The notes under the pieces are model-generated. The model ran no database searches, had not been told where the DNA came from, and saw nothing but the letters and a program-made list of their open reading frames with translations. This document shows, piece after piece, positions 9,210 to 18,331 of a DNA stretch of 61,208 nucleotides. The stretch comes from Tolypothrix sp. PCC 7910 (GTDB lineage Bacteria; Cyanobacteriota; Cyanobacteriia; Cyanobacteriales; Nostocaceae), in contig NZ_CP050442.1 in assembly GCF_011769525.1 (NCBI RefSeq), positions 1 through 61,208 of the forward strand, read 5' to 3'. Made by a program: the position numbers and the translations under genes. Each line of letters begins with the position of its first letter. The first letter of the stretch is position 1.

Positions 9210-9654
9210 CTACAAGAGAACTTGTATAGAAACTGGTGCAGATAGCGTATATACAAACCAAACCTGGCTTCTTAAGACTACTGCGATGGGCTACGCCCGA
9301 CCATAGGTCATCGCTATTGTTAGGCATAAAAAGCAGTGGTGGTGATTTTTTAACTGGCGTAGTCCAGAGTCTGCTGCACCAAAAGCCCAAGTATTAGCTA
9401 TCAAATTTGATATCAAAGCCGGAAATTACATACCTAGCATTACTAATTGACACCCTATCACTTCCGCAAAACGGATTTAGCTGTTCGCGGATTGTAAACA
9501 TTTATGCTCTTCCCTGTGGTTGTATGATGTACGTTATTGGAAACATACATTATCAATAACGAGTAAGTAAGCATTTATGCCTAAGGAGCCGGTTTGGGAG
9601 AGCAGGGGAGCAGAGGGGCAGGGGAGAAAGAGTAAAGAAGGTAAGAGATAGCAA
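9210..9654. other. Intergenic region with an 8-bp inverted repeat
   Basis: No convincing gene. CGTTATTG (9532-9539) and CAATAACG (9554-9561) form a perfect 8-bp inverted repeat with a 14-nt spacer, a possible operator or hairpin. A purine-rich GGGGAGCAG-type repeat at 9596-9626 is the inverse of one at 10085-10112, on the other side of the next gene. Confidence 0.5.
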
Positions 9655-10074
9655 ATGGAAAAAAATGCGATTACAAATCATCAAGACTTGAAAGTGTATC
9701 AAATGGCTTTTGATGCAGCGATGAAGATATTTGAGGTATCTAAAAAGTTTCCAGTAGAGGAACGTTATTCGCTCACAGACCAAATTCGTCGTTCCTCTCG
9801 CTCTTTCTGTGCGAATTTAGCAGAAGCATGGAGGAAACGGCGATATTTAGCAGCATTTGTCGCTAAATTAAATGATTGTGAGGCGGAAGCTGCTGAAACC
9901 CAGACTTGGATTGAATTTGCCGTCAAGTGTAACTATTTGGATATTGATACAGGTAGAGAGATTTACGGTACTTATAATAAGGTTCTAGGTAGTTTAGTAA
10001 GCATGATTAATAATCCTACCCCTTGGCTGATAAAGAAAACAGTCGGACATCCGGGCAGAAAAACAGACTCTTAG
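9655..10074 (+). CDS. Four-helix-bundle protein (S23 / 23S-IVP family)
   Basis: 139 residues. Diagnostic parts are HQDLKVYQMAFDAAMKIFEVSKKFP, then ERYSLTDQIRRSSRSFCANLAEAW and a last helix with a Y.....KVLGSLVSMI pattern. The family forms pentameric four-helix bundles, often encoded in 23S rRNA intervening sequences, and includes relatives of the Avd accessory protein of diversity-generating retroelements. No reverse transcriptase or variable repeat pair is near, so nothing ties it to such an element here. Inverted CCCCTGCT/AGCAGGGG repeats flank it on both sides, which suggests it moved as a small unit. Confidence 0.82.
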   Translation: MEKNAITNHQDLKVYQMAFDAAMKIFEVSKKFPVEERYSLTDQIRRSSRSFCANLAEAWRKRRYLAAFVAKLNDCEAEAAETQTWIEFAVKCNYLDIDTGREIYGTYNKVLGSLVSMINNPTPWLIKKTVGHPGRKTDS

Positions 10075-10084
10075 TGTCTTTTAT

Positions 10085-10112
10085 CTCCCCTGCTCCCCTG
10101 CTCCCCTGCTCC
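10085..10112. repeat. CCCCTGCT short tandem repeat
   Basis: Three to four copies of CCCCTGCT, downstream of the four-helix-bundle gene and inverse to the purine-rich repeat at 9596-9626. Such short tandem repeats are common in Nostoc-type genomes. Confidence 0.7.
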
Positions 10113-10146
10113 AGAGCCTATTCTTTAAGAACACAAATCAGCACTT

Positions 10147-11163
10147 ATGTCCAATCTAGATTCGGGAGAAATTGTCAAGTTTACATTGGAGGCGTGCTTA
10201 GATGCGCCGATAACTAGATATTTTGACGCAGAACTCCAGGGCGACCCCGATGTGTTGGCGCAGCTGTTGGCAGATAAACGCAACCCCAATACCAAAAGGG
10301 CTTACGAGAAAGATTTGAAGGATTTTTTTATCAAGATGACGGGCTTACCGCCAACTGGGGATAGTGTGCTGGAGTTTTTGCACTTGCAGCGAGAGCAAGC
10401 GGTGATGGTGGTGTTGAAGTACAAGGCGAAATTGATCTCCTCAGGATTGCGGGAGGCGACAATCAATCGGCGGTTGGCGGCGATTAAGTCGTTGGCGAAG
10501 ATGGGGCGGAAGCTGGGGGTGTGCAATTATTCGCTGGAAGATGTGTCTGGCGAGAAGGTGAAGGCGTACCGGGATACGCGGGGTGTTGATAGCAAAGCGA
10601 TAGCAGTTGTCCTAAAGCAATTTGATAGGGAGACTTTGATTGGTAAAAGGAATTATGCAATTTTTTTGGTGCTGTGGGGTTTAGCGTTGCGTCGGCAGGA
10701 AATATCTCAATTAAATGTGGGCGACTTTGATTTTTATGGGCGCAAGTTGAGGATTTTGGGGAAGGGAAAGGGAACGAATGAAGAATATTTAGATATGTCC
10801 CTAGATGTGGCGGCGGCGATAGCAGATTGGTTAATTGCTAGGGGGGATTTAAATGTTAATTCACCAATTTTTACGGCGTTAGATTTTCATAATTTAGGGC
10901 ATAGATTAACGACAGATGCCATCTATAAAATAGTGAAGACGGCTTTTAAGAAGGCCGGGGTGAAGAAACCGATGTCACCGCACAGGGTGAGGCATTCGGC
11001 GATTACGGCGGCGCTGGATGCGACGGATGGGAATATTAGAAAGGTGCAGAAGTTGAGCCGTCATGCTGACCCGCGAACGTTAATGATTTATGACGATAAC
11101 CGGAATAAAGACTTGTGGGAGATGTCGGAATTGTTAACGGGAATGTTGAAAAAGGATGATTGA
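10147..11163 (+). CDS. Tyrosine recombinase / integrase
   Basis: 338 residues with a core-binding domain (about 30-140) and a catalytic domain. The catalytic set is complete: Arg182 in LALRRQEIS, Lys in GKGKG (206-208), His279 and Arg282 in PHRVRH, His306 in LSRHADPRT and nucleophile Tyr315 in MIYDDNR. It should cut and rejoin DNA at specific sites, either as a plasmid dimer resolvase (XerC/D-like) or as an element integrase. I did not find an attachment site. It converges on the NACHT gene, with a shared terminator-like inverted repeat between them. GC content is visibly higher than that of the genes that follow, which fits a separate origin. Confidence 0.9.
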   Translation: MSNLDSGEIVKFTLEACLDAPITRYFDAELQGDPDVLAQLLADKRNPNTKRAYEKDLKDFFIKMTGLPPTGDSVLEFLHLQREQAVMVVLKYKAKLISSGLREATINRRLAAIKSLAKMGRKLGVCNYSLEDVSGEKVKAYRDTRGVDSKAIAVVLKQFDRETLIGKRNYAIFLVLWGLALRRQEISQLNVGDFDFYGRKLRILGKGKGTNEEYLDMSLDVAAAIADWLIARGDLNVNSPIFTALDFHNLGHRLTTDAIYKIVKTAFKKAGVKKPMSPHRVRHSAITAALDATDGNIRKVQKLSRHADPRTLMIYDDNRNKDLWEMSELLTGMLKKDD

Positions 11164-11175
11164 TGGTAATTCAGA

Positions 11176-11245
11176 AAAATATAGCAGTAGTCAAAAGACC
11201 GTATTCATCCCAAAGAATTATCTGCTCTGCTGACTGCTATATTTT
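11176..11245. terminator. Inverted repeat between convergent genes
   Basis: AAAATATAGCAGTAGTCA (11176-11193) and TGACTGCTATATTTT (11231-11245) can pair, apart from a TA bulge, across a 37-nt loop. A/T runs border both arms. By position it could end transcription of both the recombinase and the NACHT gene. The long loop lowers confidence. Confidence 0.45.
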
Positions 11246-11301
11246 AATTTTGTCGAATCCACTTTGGTTATGTGAGCTTTGAATTCAGTCGAAAAATAGT
11301 A

Positions 11302-13812
11302 TTAAATTCCATCTCTATTAAGTAATTTTTTTCTCTCCATTTCCATCATTTTTTCAATTTCATTAAAAGGCAATAGTAGTGTTTCTTGAATATATTGTCT
11401 ATTGTCAAAACTGACATAGCATTGGGTATTAAGACAATCTAATAACAATTTATTAGCATAGCAATAAGCTCTTAATAGTCCCCATTCTTCTGCATTATTT
11501 AATGGCCAATCGTAATCTATATTACGATATTTTTGATTCAACTTCTTGAGCCGATTAGCCCAAGCGCCGCTATCATTTTTATACCACTGGTAATATTCGT
11601 CCCAATAATCGTAAACTCCTTGGGGTAGCTCTTCATCTAACTTGTCTAATTCATCAAAGAATTCTTGATTATCAATCAAATTTATAGCTGTATATAAAGC
11701 TTCATTTAATGTATAAAAATTAGTATCATCTATTGGATGCTTTTCTCTCATTTCATCATCGGATTCTGAATATTCATAATCATCTGCTTGCCAGAGAATG
11801 ATAGATGTGAAATTCTCATTTTCAATATCTCTATTAGCGATGCGATACAGCAACGATGCCTGAGCGCGAGCATGAGCTAGGTTAATGTCTAAAGCTAGAT
11901 TTGAATCAACAAGTTCAACAGGAGCATGAAAATTGCCCATGCCAAAGCCTAAACCACTTCCTGTATAAAAGCTTAACTCTATATTGGAATCTAGTGACTC
12001 TAATAAATGGCTCATTTCTAGGAATTCCCAATGTTCTAAAAACGGATAACTTGTATGATCTAATATGCAAATACCCGCAGCTAAACAAAGATAAAATGCT
12101 CTAATTGCACCAGGGTGGTGAGAGTTAGATACTTGAATAGATTTTTGGTTAGCCCAAGCCAACAATTCCTGAATATGTCTATTATGTGATACTGCTCTAT
12201 CAATCTGAAACTTCATAGACAGCAAAAGAACATCAGCACTTTTTAACATCTCTGAGGTTAATAAGAAGACCTCATGCCATTGTTTGTAAAAAACATACTT
12301 GCTCAAATTAAGTAGAGACAGGTCATTAAATATTTCAGGATTGGCTTTAGCTACAATTTCTTTAGCTGTAAAATATTCATGGAATGTCAAGTGAGAAAAG
12401 GAATAAATTTCTCTGGCTCTTTCTACTAATAATCCATGTTGAGCCTCAATAGATTTTAATACAGCTTCACTATCTAGCAGTAAAGCGTCTAAATTTTGGG
12501 GAGATTCTAGGAAATTTCTAATATAAGAAGCGATATAATTTAGCACATCTTGTTGCTTCCAGAAATACTCTCCTTTTTCAAAAGTTATCAAAGCAAGATA
12601 GCTGAGTAAATTTTCTTTAAGCGGTACTGAAAGCTGCTTATAGACATCATCTCGTTTAATAGCACGTTTAGCATCCCATCTTCTTAAAAGTGTATGAGTT
12701 GCTCTTTGATATAGTTCAGTACGACTCCTGGGGAAGTCACCAGCATCCTCAAATTCAATACATAACAAAGTCAGTAATATAGGACTAGATGCCAGTTCAT
12801 AAATTGATAGATTTTCTTGTAATTGTTCTATAAATACTTTATCAAGATTAGAGTTTTTAGCAGTAAACCACTTAGTAGCAAATGACTGAATTTGTTCCTG
12901 GTCAAAATCAGCTACTTCTACCTCGGTAAATTGCTCAAATGTATATTCTTTGGCGGCTATTCTGCAAGTCAATACAAACCGATTCATAGAAAATCGTTGA
13001 GAAAAATCACGAATTTCTCTTATCACATGATTATCTGCCTGCTGTTGGACTTCATCTAAGCCATCCAGTAGCAATAATATTCGTCCAGATTCAAACAGGG
13101 ATATCACTGAATTATTGTCAACCCGATCATCAGCTAATTGTTGACAGATGTAATCTAATAATTTAAGTTTGACATCGGTATCTGCAAACTCTTTAAGAGA
13201 TAAAAATATTGGGAGATAATTACTGAATATTTGCTCTGATATACATTGAATTGCTAAATGCTTTAAAAACGTTGTTTTACCAGAGCCTGGTTTTCCTAAA
13301 ACCAATAGTTTATCATATTTTTTGACTGCTTCTAATCCAGGTACTCGTGTTTCAACAACTTGAGGTAATCCCAATCTATCAAAATTATTTCGGTCAAATT
13401 TTTGTGTAATTTCATCAATACTCTTTCGCTGTCTTCCAGTAATTTTATCTAAAATGTTTACATTAGTGTAAATGTGGTTTATTTCAATGGGGTAAGTCAT
13501 ATCTAGTACCTTCATTGCCCCACATTTTTGAATAATACTATTTTGAGTTTTTTGACGAATGTCTGCAACTAGGTTATCAATATTTTGAAATTTGGGTATG
13601 TCAATAACCTCTTGAGTAGCTATCTCAAGAATTCCACAAATTTTAGCAAAATTTTCTTTTTCTACAGGTTTACGAGCAAAAAAACTATGAATACTACCTG
13701 AAGATAGATAAATTTGACTTGCTAAAAATTCTTTAGTCCAGCCTTTTAATTCTAAAGCTTTTTGAGCAATTTTAGAGCCTTCAGTTGATAATTGAGATGA
13801 CCGTTTAGACAT
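11302..13812 (-). CDS. HTH-NACHT NTPase (NLR-like)
   Basis: 836 residues. Residues about 10-70 are a helix-turn-helix-like domain (GWTKEFLASQIYLSSGSIHSFF). A NACHT module follows: Walker A GKPGSGKT at 173-180, Walker B LLLLDGLDEV at about 246-255, and the SFSHLTFHEYFTAKEIV signature of NACHT helical regions near 490. The C-terminal about 300 residues are helical and acidic with no clear LRR or TPR repeats. Family knowledge: bacterial NACHT NTPases include anti-phage NLR-like proteins that oligomerise on sensing infection. The neighbourhood (DarTG, VapC, nuclease-like operon) fits defence. I see no separate effector nuclease, so the HTH or the C-terminus must carry output. No Shine-Dalgarno site is visible. 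Phased 11-bp repeats lie upstream. Confidence 0.85.
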   Translation of the reverse strand: MSKRSSQLSTEGSKIAQKALELKGWTKEFLASQIYLSSGSIHSFFARKPVEKENFAKICGILEIATQEVIDIPKFQNIDNLVADIRQKTQNSIIQKCGAMKVLDMTYPIEINHIYTNVNILDKITGRQRKSIDEITQKFDRNNFDRLGLPQVVETRVPGLEAVKKYDKLLVLGKPGSGKTTFLKHLAIQCISEQIFSNYLPIFLSLKEFADTDVKLKLLDYICQQLADDRVDNNSVISLFESGRILLLLDGLDEVQQQADNHVIREIRDFSQRFSMNRFVLTCRIAAKEYTFEQFTEVEVADFDQEQIQSFATKWFTAKNSNLDKVFIEQLQENLSIYELASSPILLTLLCIEFEDAGDFPRSRTELYQRATHTLLRRWDAKRAIKRDDVYKQLSVPLKENLLSYLALITFEKGEYFWKQQDVLNYIASYIRNFLESPQNLDALLLDSEAVLKSIEAQHGLLVERAREIYSFSHLTFHEYFTAKEIVAKANPEIFNDLSLLNLSKYVFYKQWHEVFLLTSEMLKSADVLLLSMKFQIDRAVSHNRHIQELLAWANQKSIQVSNSHHPGAIRAFYLCLAAGICILDHTSYPFLEHWEFLEMSHLLESLDSNIELSFYTGSGLGFGMGNFHAPVELVDSNLALDINLAHARAQASLLYRIANRDIENENFTSIILWQADDYEYSESDDEMREKHPIDDTNFYTLNEALYTAINLIDNQEFFDELDKLDEELPQGVYDYWDEYYQWYKNDSGAWANRLKKLNQKYRNIDYDWPLNNAEEWGLLRAYCYANKLLLDCLNTQCYVSFDNRQYIQETLLLPFNEIEKMMEMERKKLLNRDGI

Positions 13813-13866
13813 AATTATTACTTTGTTTAATGAACTATTTGACTATAACTTGTCTTTTTAGAAACT

Positions 13867-13910
13867 TTCTCTAAGATATCTATGACTTGTCTCTAAGTTG
13901 TCTCTAAGAT
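13867..13910. promoter_or_regulatory. 11-bp phased repeats upstream of the NACHT gene
   Basis: TCTCTAAG occurs at 13868, 13890 and 13901, with a degenerate copy (TCTATGAC) at 13879, so four units stand at an exact 11-bp period 55-100 bp before the NACHT start. This suggests an operator read by one face of a repeated DNA-binding protein, possibly the HTH of the NACHT protein itself. No gene is visible in 13813-14114. Confidence 0.55.
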
Positions 13911-14114
13911 CATTAATCTTTCTTTTTAAGGAAGTAAATACCTTTATGCGTCGCCTGCTAGTCAAATCAATCAATGGGCAATGAGCTTTTGGTTGCCCTA
14001 GTTTTCGCATACAATAGCGATATCACCGAATCATCCGGTGCGATAGCGTTGATATGCAGCACACAACTGCGGCTAAGAGGCTGATTATAAAAAATCTATT
14101 AAATATTTATTTGT

Positions 14115-14804
14115 ATGGTTGAACCTATTTCTATTACAGCACTTTTTGGCTATGCTAAAGGAATTTCCGATATTTCAATAAAAATAGCTCATGCTTTAAA
14201 AATAGTAGATTCTATTGAAAGTAGACTTGAGCTATTAATACAAGTAGAGTTAAATGCTGCTTTGAAAACACTTCGTCAAGCATTAAATTCTTCAAGTCAA
14301 CAACAAATCCTTCTTATTAATGATGCCAGAGATGGTTTTACTAAAGCTACTTGCATTGAAAAACAAGAGCGACTTTTTTATGCTTATTTAGGACTAGGTA
14401 TTTGTCATTATTTACTGAAGGATGTGAATAATTTAAAAATGGCTTTTATAGAACTTGGTAGAATCAGCATAAGTGAAGATTTTTACATTAAAAAACTTGA
14501 TTCATATCAGGGATTTAATAAATATAGCCTTGCTATGTTCATAAGTTCATTTAATGTAGCGAAAGCTTTACCTTTAATAAGAAGCTTACCTGAAATTTGG
14601 TCTTACAGAAAAAATATAAAAACTTTTAAAAATAACGGAAAATATAAAAATGATTTAAGCATTGATGATTTACTCAGAAAAGTTGAAATAGAAGAAAAGA
14701 AATTTTTATCTATCAAACAATTTGATAACACAGAAATTATTATAAAATCATTAGAACTAATAAATATACAAAAACAATGCCTTGAAATAGCAAGTAGACT
14801 TTAA
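14115..14804 (+). CDS. Hypothetical helical protein
   Basis: 229 residues. I do not recognise the family. The sequence is largely alpha-helical. The start (VEPISITALFGYAKGISDISIKIAHAL) is a possible amphipathic or membrane-associated helix. The middle has FYAYLGLGICHYLLKDVNNLKMAFIEL, which resembles a TPR-like helix pair. The C-terminus is Lys/Ile-rich. Codon use is strongly AT-rich, unlike the recombinase upstream, and similar to the divergent NACHT gene about 300 bp away. That pairing and composition make it a candidate accessory gene of the same defence locus, but nothing in the sequence proves it. Confidence 0.6.
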   Translation: MVEPISITALFGYAKGISDISIKIAHALKIVDSIESRLELLIQVELNAALKTLRQALNSSSQQQILLINDARDGFTKATCIEKQERLFYAYLGLGICHYLLKDVNNLKMAFIELGRISISEDFYIKKLDSYQGFNKYSLAMFISSFNVAKALPLIRSLPEIWSYRKNIKTFKNNGKYKNDLSIDDLLRKVEIEEKKFLSIKQFDNTEIIIKSLELINIQKQCLEIASRL

Positions 14805-14882
14805 GATTAATACTTTTTAGGAATTTTATAGGGTTCTTCTTGGGCGTTTAGCAGAGATCCTTACCATTCACTCTAGTAGGGG

Positions 14883-15281
14883 TTGAGCCGAGATATGTGT
14901 AATTTTGAGCAAGATGGTCTGGAAAGGCTTGCTGTATATAGCTTTTAGCGTTTTTAATAGTTACGCTTGATTTCAGCCGCGCATACTTGCAGTCTGAGGG
15001 TCAATAATTGCTTTTCGCCTAGCACAGAGAATTATAAATACTCTGTGGTTGAAATGAATATAACCTTTTACTTGTAAGAGTTTCAGACAGTTCACTGCGA
15101 AAGATGGTTATTGTCTAAGTTGTAAAACCTGTAAATAAAATTAATAGATACTCCGGTTTTTGTAGCGATAGATACCCAAGATTTGTACCCTTGTGTCAAT
15201 TTCACTTGAAAATTGCTGAAACCATTATATAGTAAGAGTTTCCAGACCATCTTGCTTAAAATTACACATATCTCGGCTCAA
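14883..15281. mobile_element. MITE with about 43-bp terminal inverted repeats
   Basis: The left end from TTGAGCCGAGATATGTG (14883) and the right end finishing at GGCTCAA (15281) are inverted copies matching at 42 of the first 43 positions; similarity then fades through a second TA-rich stretch. The 399-bp element has no coding frame. CTAG lies just outside both ends (about 14871 and 15285), a possible target duplication or end motif. It is probably mobilised in trans by a transposase not present here. It fills most of the 14805-15322 gap. Confidence 0.8.
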
Positions 15282-15322
15282 TACCTAGTATAAATCGCTA
15301 ATCAGGAGGAAGTTGCTTCTTC

Positions 15323-17062
15323 TCAGCCTCCCTCTGTTCTTATGTCGTGATCATTCTGTTGTGGCTCACAAACATTTCCCTGCCAATATGCGGGAATAAT
15401 GGGGGTTCGGAAGTGGCGACTTGCAATCAGAGCTATTACAGGCAACTGCCATCTAAGACAGGAAAGGTCTGTGTAAGTTTGATATTTTTCGTGAATACGA
15501 ATAATGTAAGTTTTAAGCTCATCTAATGTCTGTGGCAATCGAAACGGGTGGAAATTAAACCCACTGGCATAACCTGCATTAGTACTGTACAAATAGTTAT
15601 CTGTATCTTTGTCTGGAAACCAAAGCTGAAGATTAGTGCTTGTAAAAGTTCGAGCAACAGCTTCTTGGAAAGCTCTATAATCATTAGCAAGATTCAACAC
15701 AGCATACCAACCAGCTAGCATGGGCAAAAGTGTGGAAGCGTGCATCAACTCTTCTTTTGGTGGAGCTTGACCCACCTCCATAGCTACAAGGTCATCATAG
15801 CTATCAGAGGCAATAGGGAAGTATTTACCAATCCTGTAAGCCAACACAATACTATGGCTGAGTTCTATAAGCCAATAAGCAGCTTGATTTGTGTACCCAG
15901 CTACAGATAGTGTTAAAAGCCCCAAAGCAATGTCGATAGCATGGTTATCATATCGGGGTGTCAGTGCCGAAGGATTGTTCTCAATTAGAGCGGCAAGCAT
16001 CTCTGCAACCGCCTGCATATGTCCCTGATAAGTCTCACGCTGCTGCTCATCGGTGGTATTTGCGAATAAATTATTCAACGCTATTCCCAGTGTGCCAAGA
16101 ATACCAATGACTTCAAAAGTGCGAAGAGGATACTCCAGTTCATCAGCACCATACCCAAACAACCCATCTCTAACAAAACAATGTGGTTTGAGCTTGGTGG
16201 CGTATGCGTCAGCTACTTTGAGGTAGGTGAAGAATAGTTGGTAAAATTTTTTCGCTGTTTTTTTACAATCAAAAAGTTCATTTTGACGCATCCAGTCCCA
16301 AGTACGAAGAATGGTGCGTTCAGCACAGAGTAATGCAGGTCTGAGATTATCAGCTTCTTGACACCAATGAAAAACAATATTGAGACTCAGATTAAGAATA
16401 CAAAGTGCTTTCTGGCGTTTACGTTCTGCACTTGGCCTTTTTTCCTTTGGTAAGTCACTTTTAAACAGAATCTCCTCAATAAGAGCATAAAAATAACGTG
16501 GTTCATCCTCATTTTGGTCAGCCAATGCAATCGTTTTACGGAGATGTTTTTGGATAGATTGCGTAAAAAGATATTCATCAAGTAAAAACTGTTCAATAAG
16601 AATAGTTAGTTTGTTTCCATCCCATAGATCAAACTCTAAAACACCTGGTTTTTTCTCTGTAGATTGATACCCTTCCCAATTCTTAGAAACATCTTGTTTC
16701 AAGTCACCACCACAACAAACAATTACCTTTTTTGGTAGTGCTTTGTGTTCGTCGTTGATTATTCCGGGAATATAGACATCGCGGATCTCGTTAAGCGAAG
16801 GGCGTATTGCCTGTGGGCTACCATCATCCCAATTTTGGCGAGAGAAATCTCCTTGTTTAATAGTAAACAGAAAGAGTTTTTGAATGTTGTTATCTTCCGA
16901 GTCAGAACCCACTCCAGCAACATCTATTCCATACTGGCGAACACCTACTTGTGCTTTACTCAACGGTGTTATTCCCATACTCAGCAACAAATCAGGAATT
17001 AACACATCTAGTTCACCAGACTCTTTGAGCATACTGAGATACTCACGGATAACCAACTTCAT
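15323..17062 (-). CDS. Nuclease-like N-terminus plus helical domain
   Basis: 579 residues, no family I can name with confidence. The N-terminus resembles a PD-(D/E)xK fold: QYGIDVAGVG (Asp47), then after a short loop LFLFTIKQGD (Lys69, Gln70), the order seen in Mrr-type nucleases (GxDV...QxK), although the acidic/Gln position before Lys is a Thr. From about 180 on it is helical. Its ATG overlaps the original stop of the upstream gene (GTATGA), so the two formed a coupled operon before an IS separated the end of the first. Because the pair lies in a defence cluster, I suspect an anti-phage operon in which this protein is the effector. Confidence 0.6.
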   Translation of the reverse strand: MKLVIREYLSMLKESGELDVLIPDLLLSMGITPLSKAQVGVRQYGIDVAGVGSDSEDNNIQKLFLFTIKQGDFSRQNWDDGSPQAIRPSLNEIRDVYIPGIINDEHKALPKKVIVCCGGDLKQDVSKNWEGYQSTEKKPGVLEFDLWDGNKLTILIEQFLLDEYLFTQSIQKHLRKTIALADQNEDEPRYFYALIEEILFKSDLPKEKRPSAERKRQKALCILNLSLNIVFHWCQEADNLRPALLCAERTILRTWDWMRQNELFDCKKTAKKFYQLFFTYLKVADAYATKLKPHCFVRDGLFGYGADELEYPLRTFEVIGILGTLGIALNNLFANTTDEQQRETYQGHMQAVAEMLAALIENNPSALTPRYDNHAIDIALGLLTLSVAGYTNQAAYWLIELSHSIVLAYRIGKYFPIASDSYDDLVAMEVGQAPPKEELMHASTLLPMLAGWYAVLNLANDYRAFQEAVARTFTSTNLQLWFPDKDTDNYLYSTNAGYASGFNFHPFRLPQTLDELKTYIIRIHEKYQTYTDLSCLRWQLPVIALIASRHFRTPIIPAYWQGNVCEPQQNDHDIRTEGG

Positions 17063-17138
17063 ACGGTAGTCTCCCCTGTGATTTCATCTTCTGCACTATT
17101 TTTCATATTGTTTAACCCGACATTCTGCCATTGAAGCC

Positions 17139-17157
17139 GCATCCTAAATTGTCCAAG
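17139..17157. repeat. 19-bp target duplication, left copy
   Basis: GCATCCTAAATTGTCCAAG directly borders the left end of the ISAs1-like element; the identical sequence stands at 18332-18350. It is therefore the duplicated target, longer than the 8-10 bp usual for the family. Confidence 0.85.
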
Positions 17158-18331
17158 CAGGGTGGTTTCATACAAACAGAGAAAAAACCTTTTGGAGTTG
17201 GTTGGATAAGGCACGTTGTGCTTGAGGGATAGTTCGGAAACCAAAAAATCTGGCGATCGTAATGAAAAAGGTGTGCAAAATTGCCCAATTGACAGGAGCA
17301 TTGCCACCACGACGCAGTGGAAAATCTTCGGAAAATGTCACATCTTTGACCCAGTGTAGTCGATTTTCAATTCCCCAGTGTCCTTGAGTATCAGCAAGCA
17401 ATTGTTGAGCTTCGAGATGTTGACTACAAATGTAAAACTGATATTCGTGAAATGGTTGGCGATCGCGTTCACCCTGACGCTCGACAACAACAAATGTTTT
17501 GAGTCCAGCCCATTGATTTTGAAGTGATTCGGGAACTGCAAATACTTGGCAAGTGCGTTTGACAATTCTGGAATGCCCCGAATCAATAGCTGTGGCACAA
17601 CTGAGTGGAGGTGATTGAAGGAATTGAGTTTGAGCCATTTTGTAGAGTTTAGGCTGGTTTTCCTTCAATCCAATCAAATAATCATTATCTGTATTGATAA
17701 TCAACGATACTGTTTTTTTTGACAGTGCAGAGCATCCAGGGTAAACATGACGCTAGAATCTGTAAACTCAGATATTAACTGTTGCACAACTGCGACTTCG
17801 CTGACTTGTTTATTAGCAAATGCTTGCATCTGGACAACAACACCACGTTGGTGACTAAATACTGACACAACCGAGATAAAGTTCTGATATGACTGACTAT
17901 AATCTGTCAGTGTGCAACGAATGCTCTTAGCATCAACTGCTAATCTTTCCTCTGGTTTTGGTGAGGCGATCGCCAATGCCCAAGTATTAAATAAGTCTGT
18001 TAATGGCTGAAAATCGATGGTTTTTAGTACCCGTCGGAATGTCGAGTATGAAGGAAACTTAATATCATCTGTCAGTTCTAACATTTGAATCAAGCTTTGC
18101 CGATGTACCTTAGTAAAGTCCTCCAGTGGTCGATAACCCCAGTACCCCGTCATTGCTCCTAGTAATATTAACAACAAAACTAACCATAGCTCGTGTCTTC
18201 GTCCTCGGATATGCCGATAGTCTGGAACTTGTTGCAACTGCTCGAGCAGATTCATACTTCGCCTGTTGTAAATGTTTTATTTCCCCCTATGAATCATTAT
18301 TATTTTTCTCTGTTTGTATGAAACCACCCTG
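17158..18331 (-). mobile_element. ISAs1-like insertion sequence
   Basis: 1,174 bp, bounded by perfect inverted ends beginning CAGGGTGGTTTCATACAAAC (left) with the reverse complement on the right (at least 29 bp), and flanked by a 19-bp direct repeat. It contains one transposase in two overlapping frames. It sits in the last codons of the helical-repeat gene and between two formerly coupled genes. Confidence 0.9.
17168..18255 (-). CDS. ISAs1-like transposase in two frames
   Basis: Frame 1 (18255-17701, 184 residues) begins MNLLEQLQQVPDYRHIRGRR and ends shortly after LDALHCQKK. Frame 2 (17704-17168, 178 residues) continues IINTDNDYLIGLKENQP through GHWGIENRLHWVKDV to the end. Together they make one H-repeat/ISAs1 DDE transposase of about 360 residues, including AVDAKSIR and the late Glu motif. 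The break lies at a run of eight A (on the minus strand, near 17710-17717). A -1 slip there restores the frame, so this is either programmed frameshifting or a single-base slippage mutation. Confidence 0.8.

Noticed and set aside
9169-9390. 73-codon minus-strand frame downstream of vapC
   Set aside because: Overlaps vapC, has no ribosome site and no recognisable motif.
9655-10074. Diversity-generating retroelement accessory (Avd)
   Set aside because: The protein is a distant relative by fold only; the one reverse transcriptase in the window belongs to the group II intron, and no template/variable repeat pair is visible.
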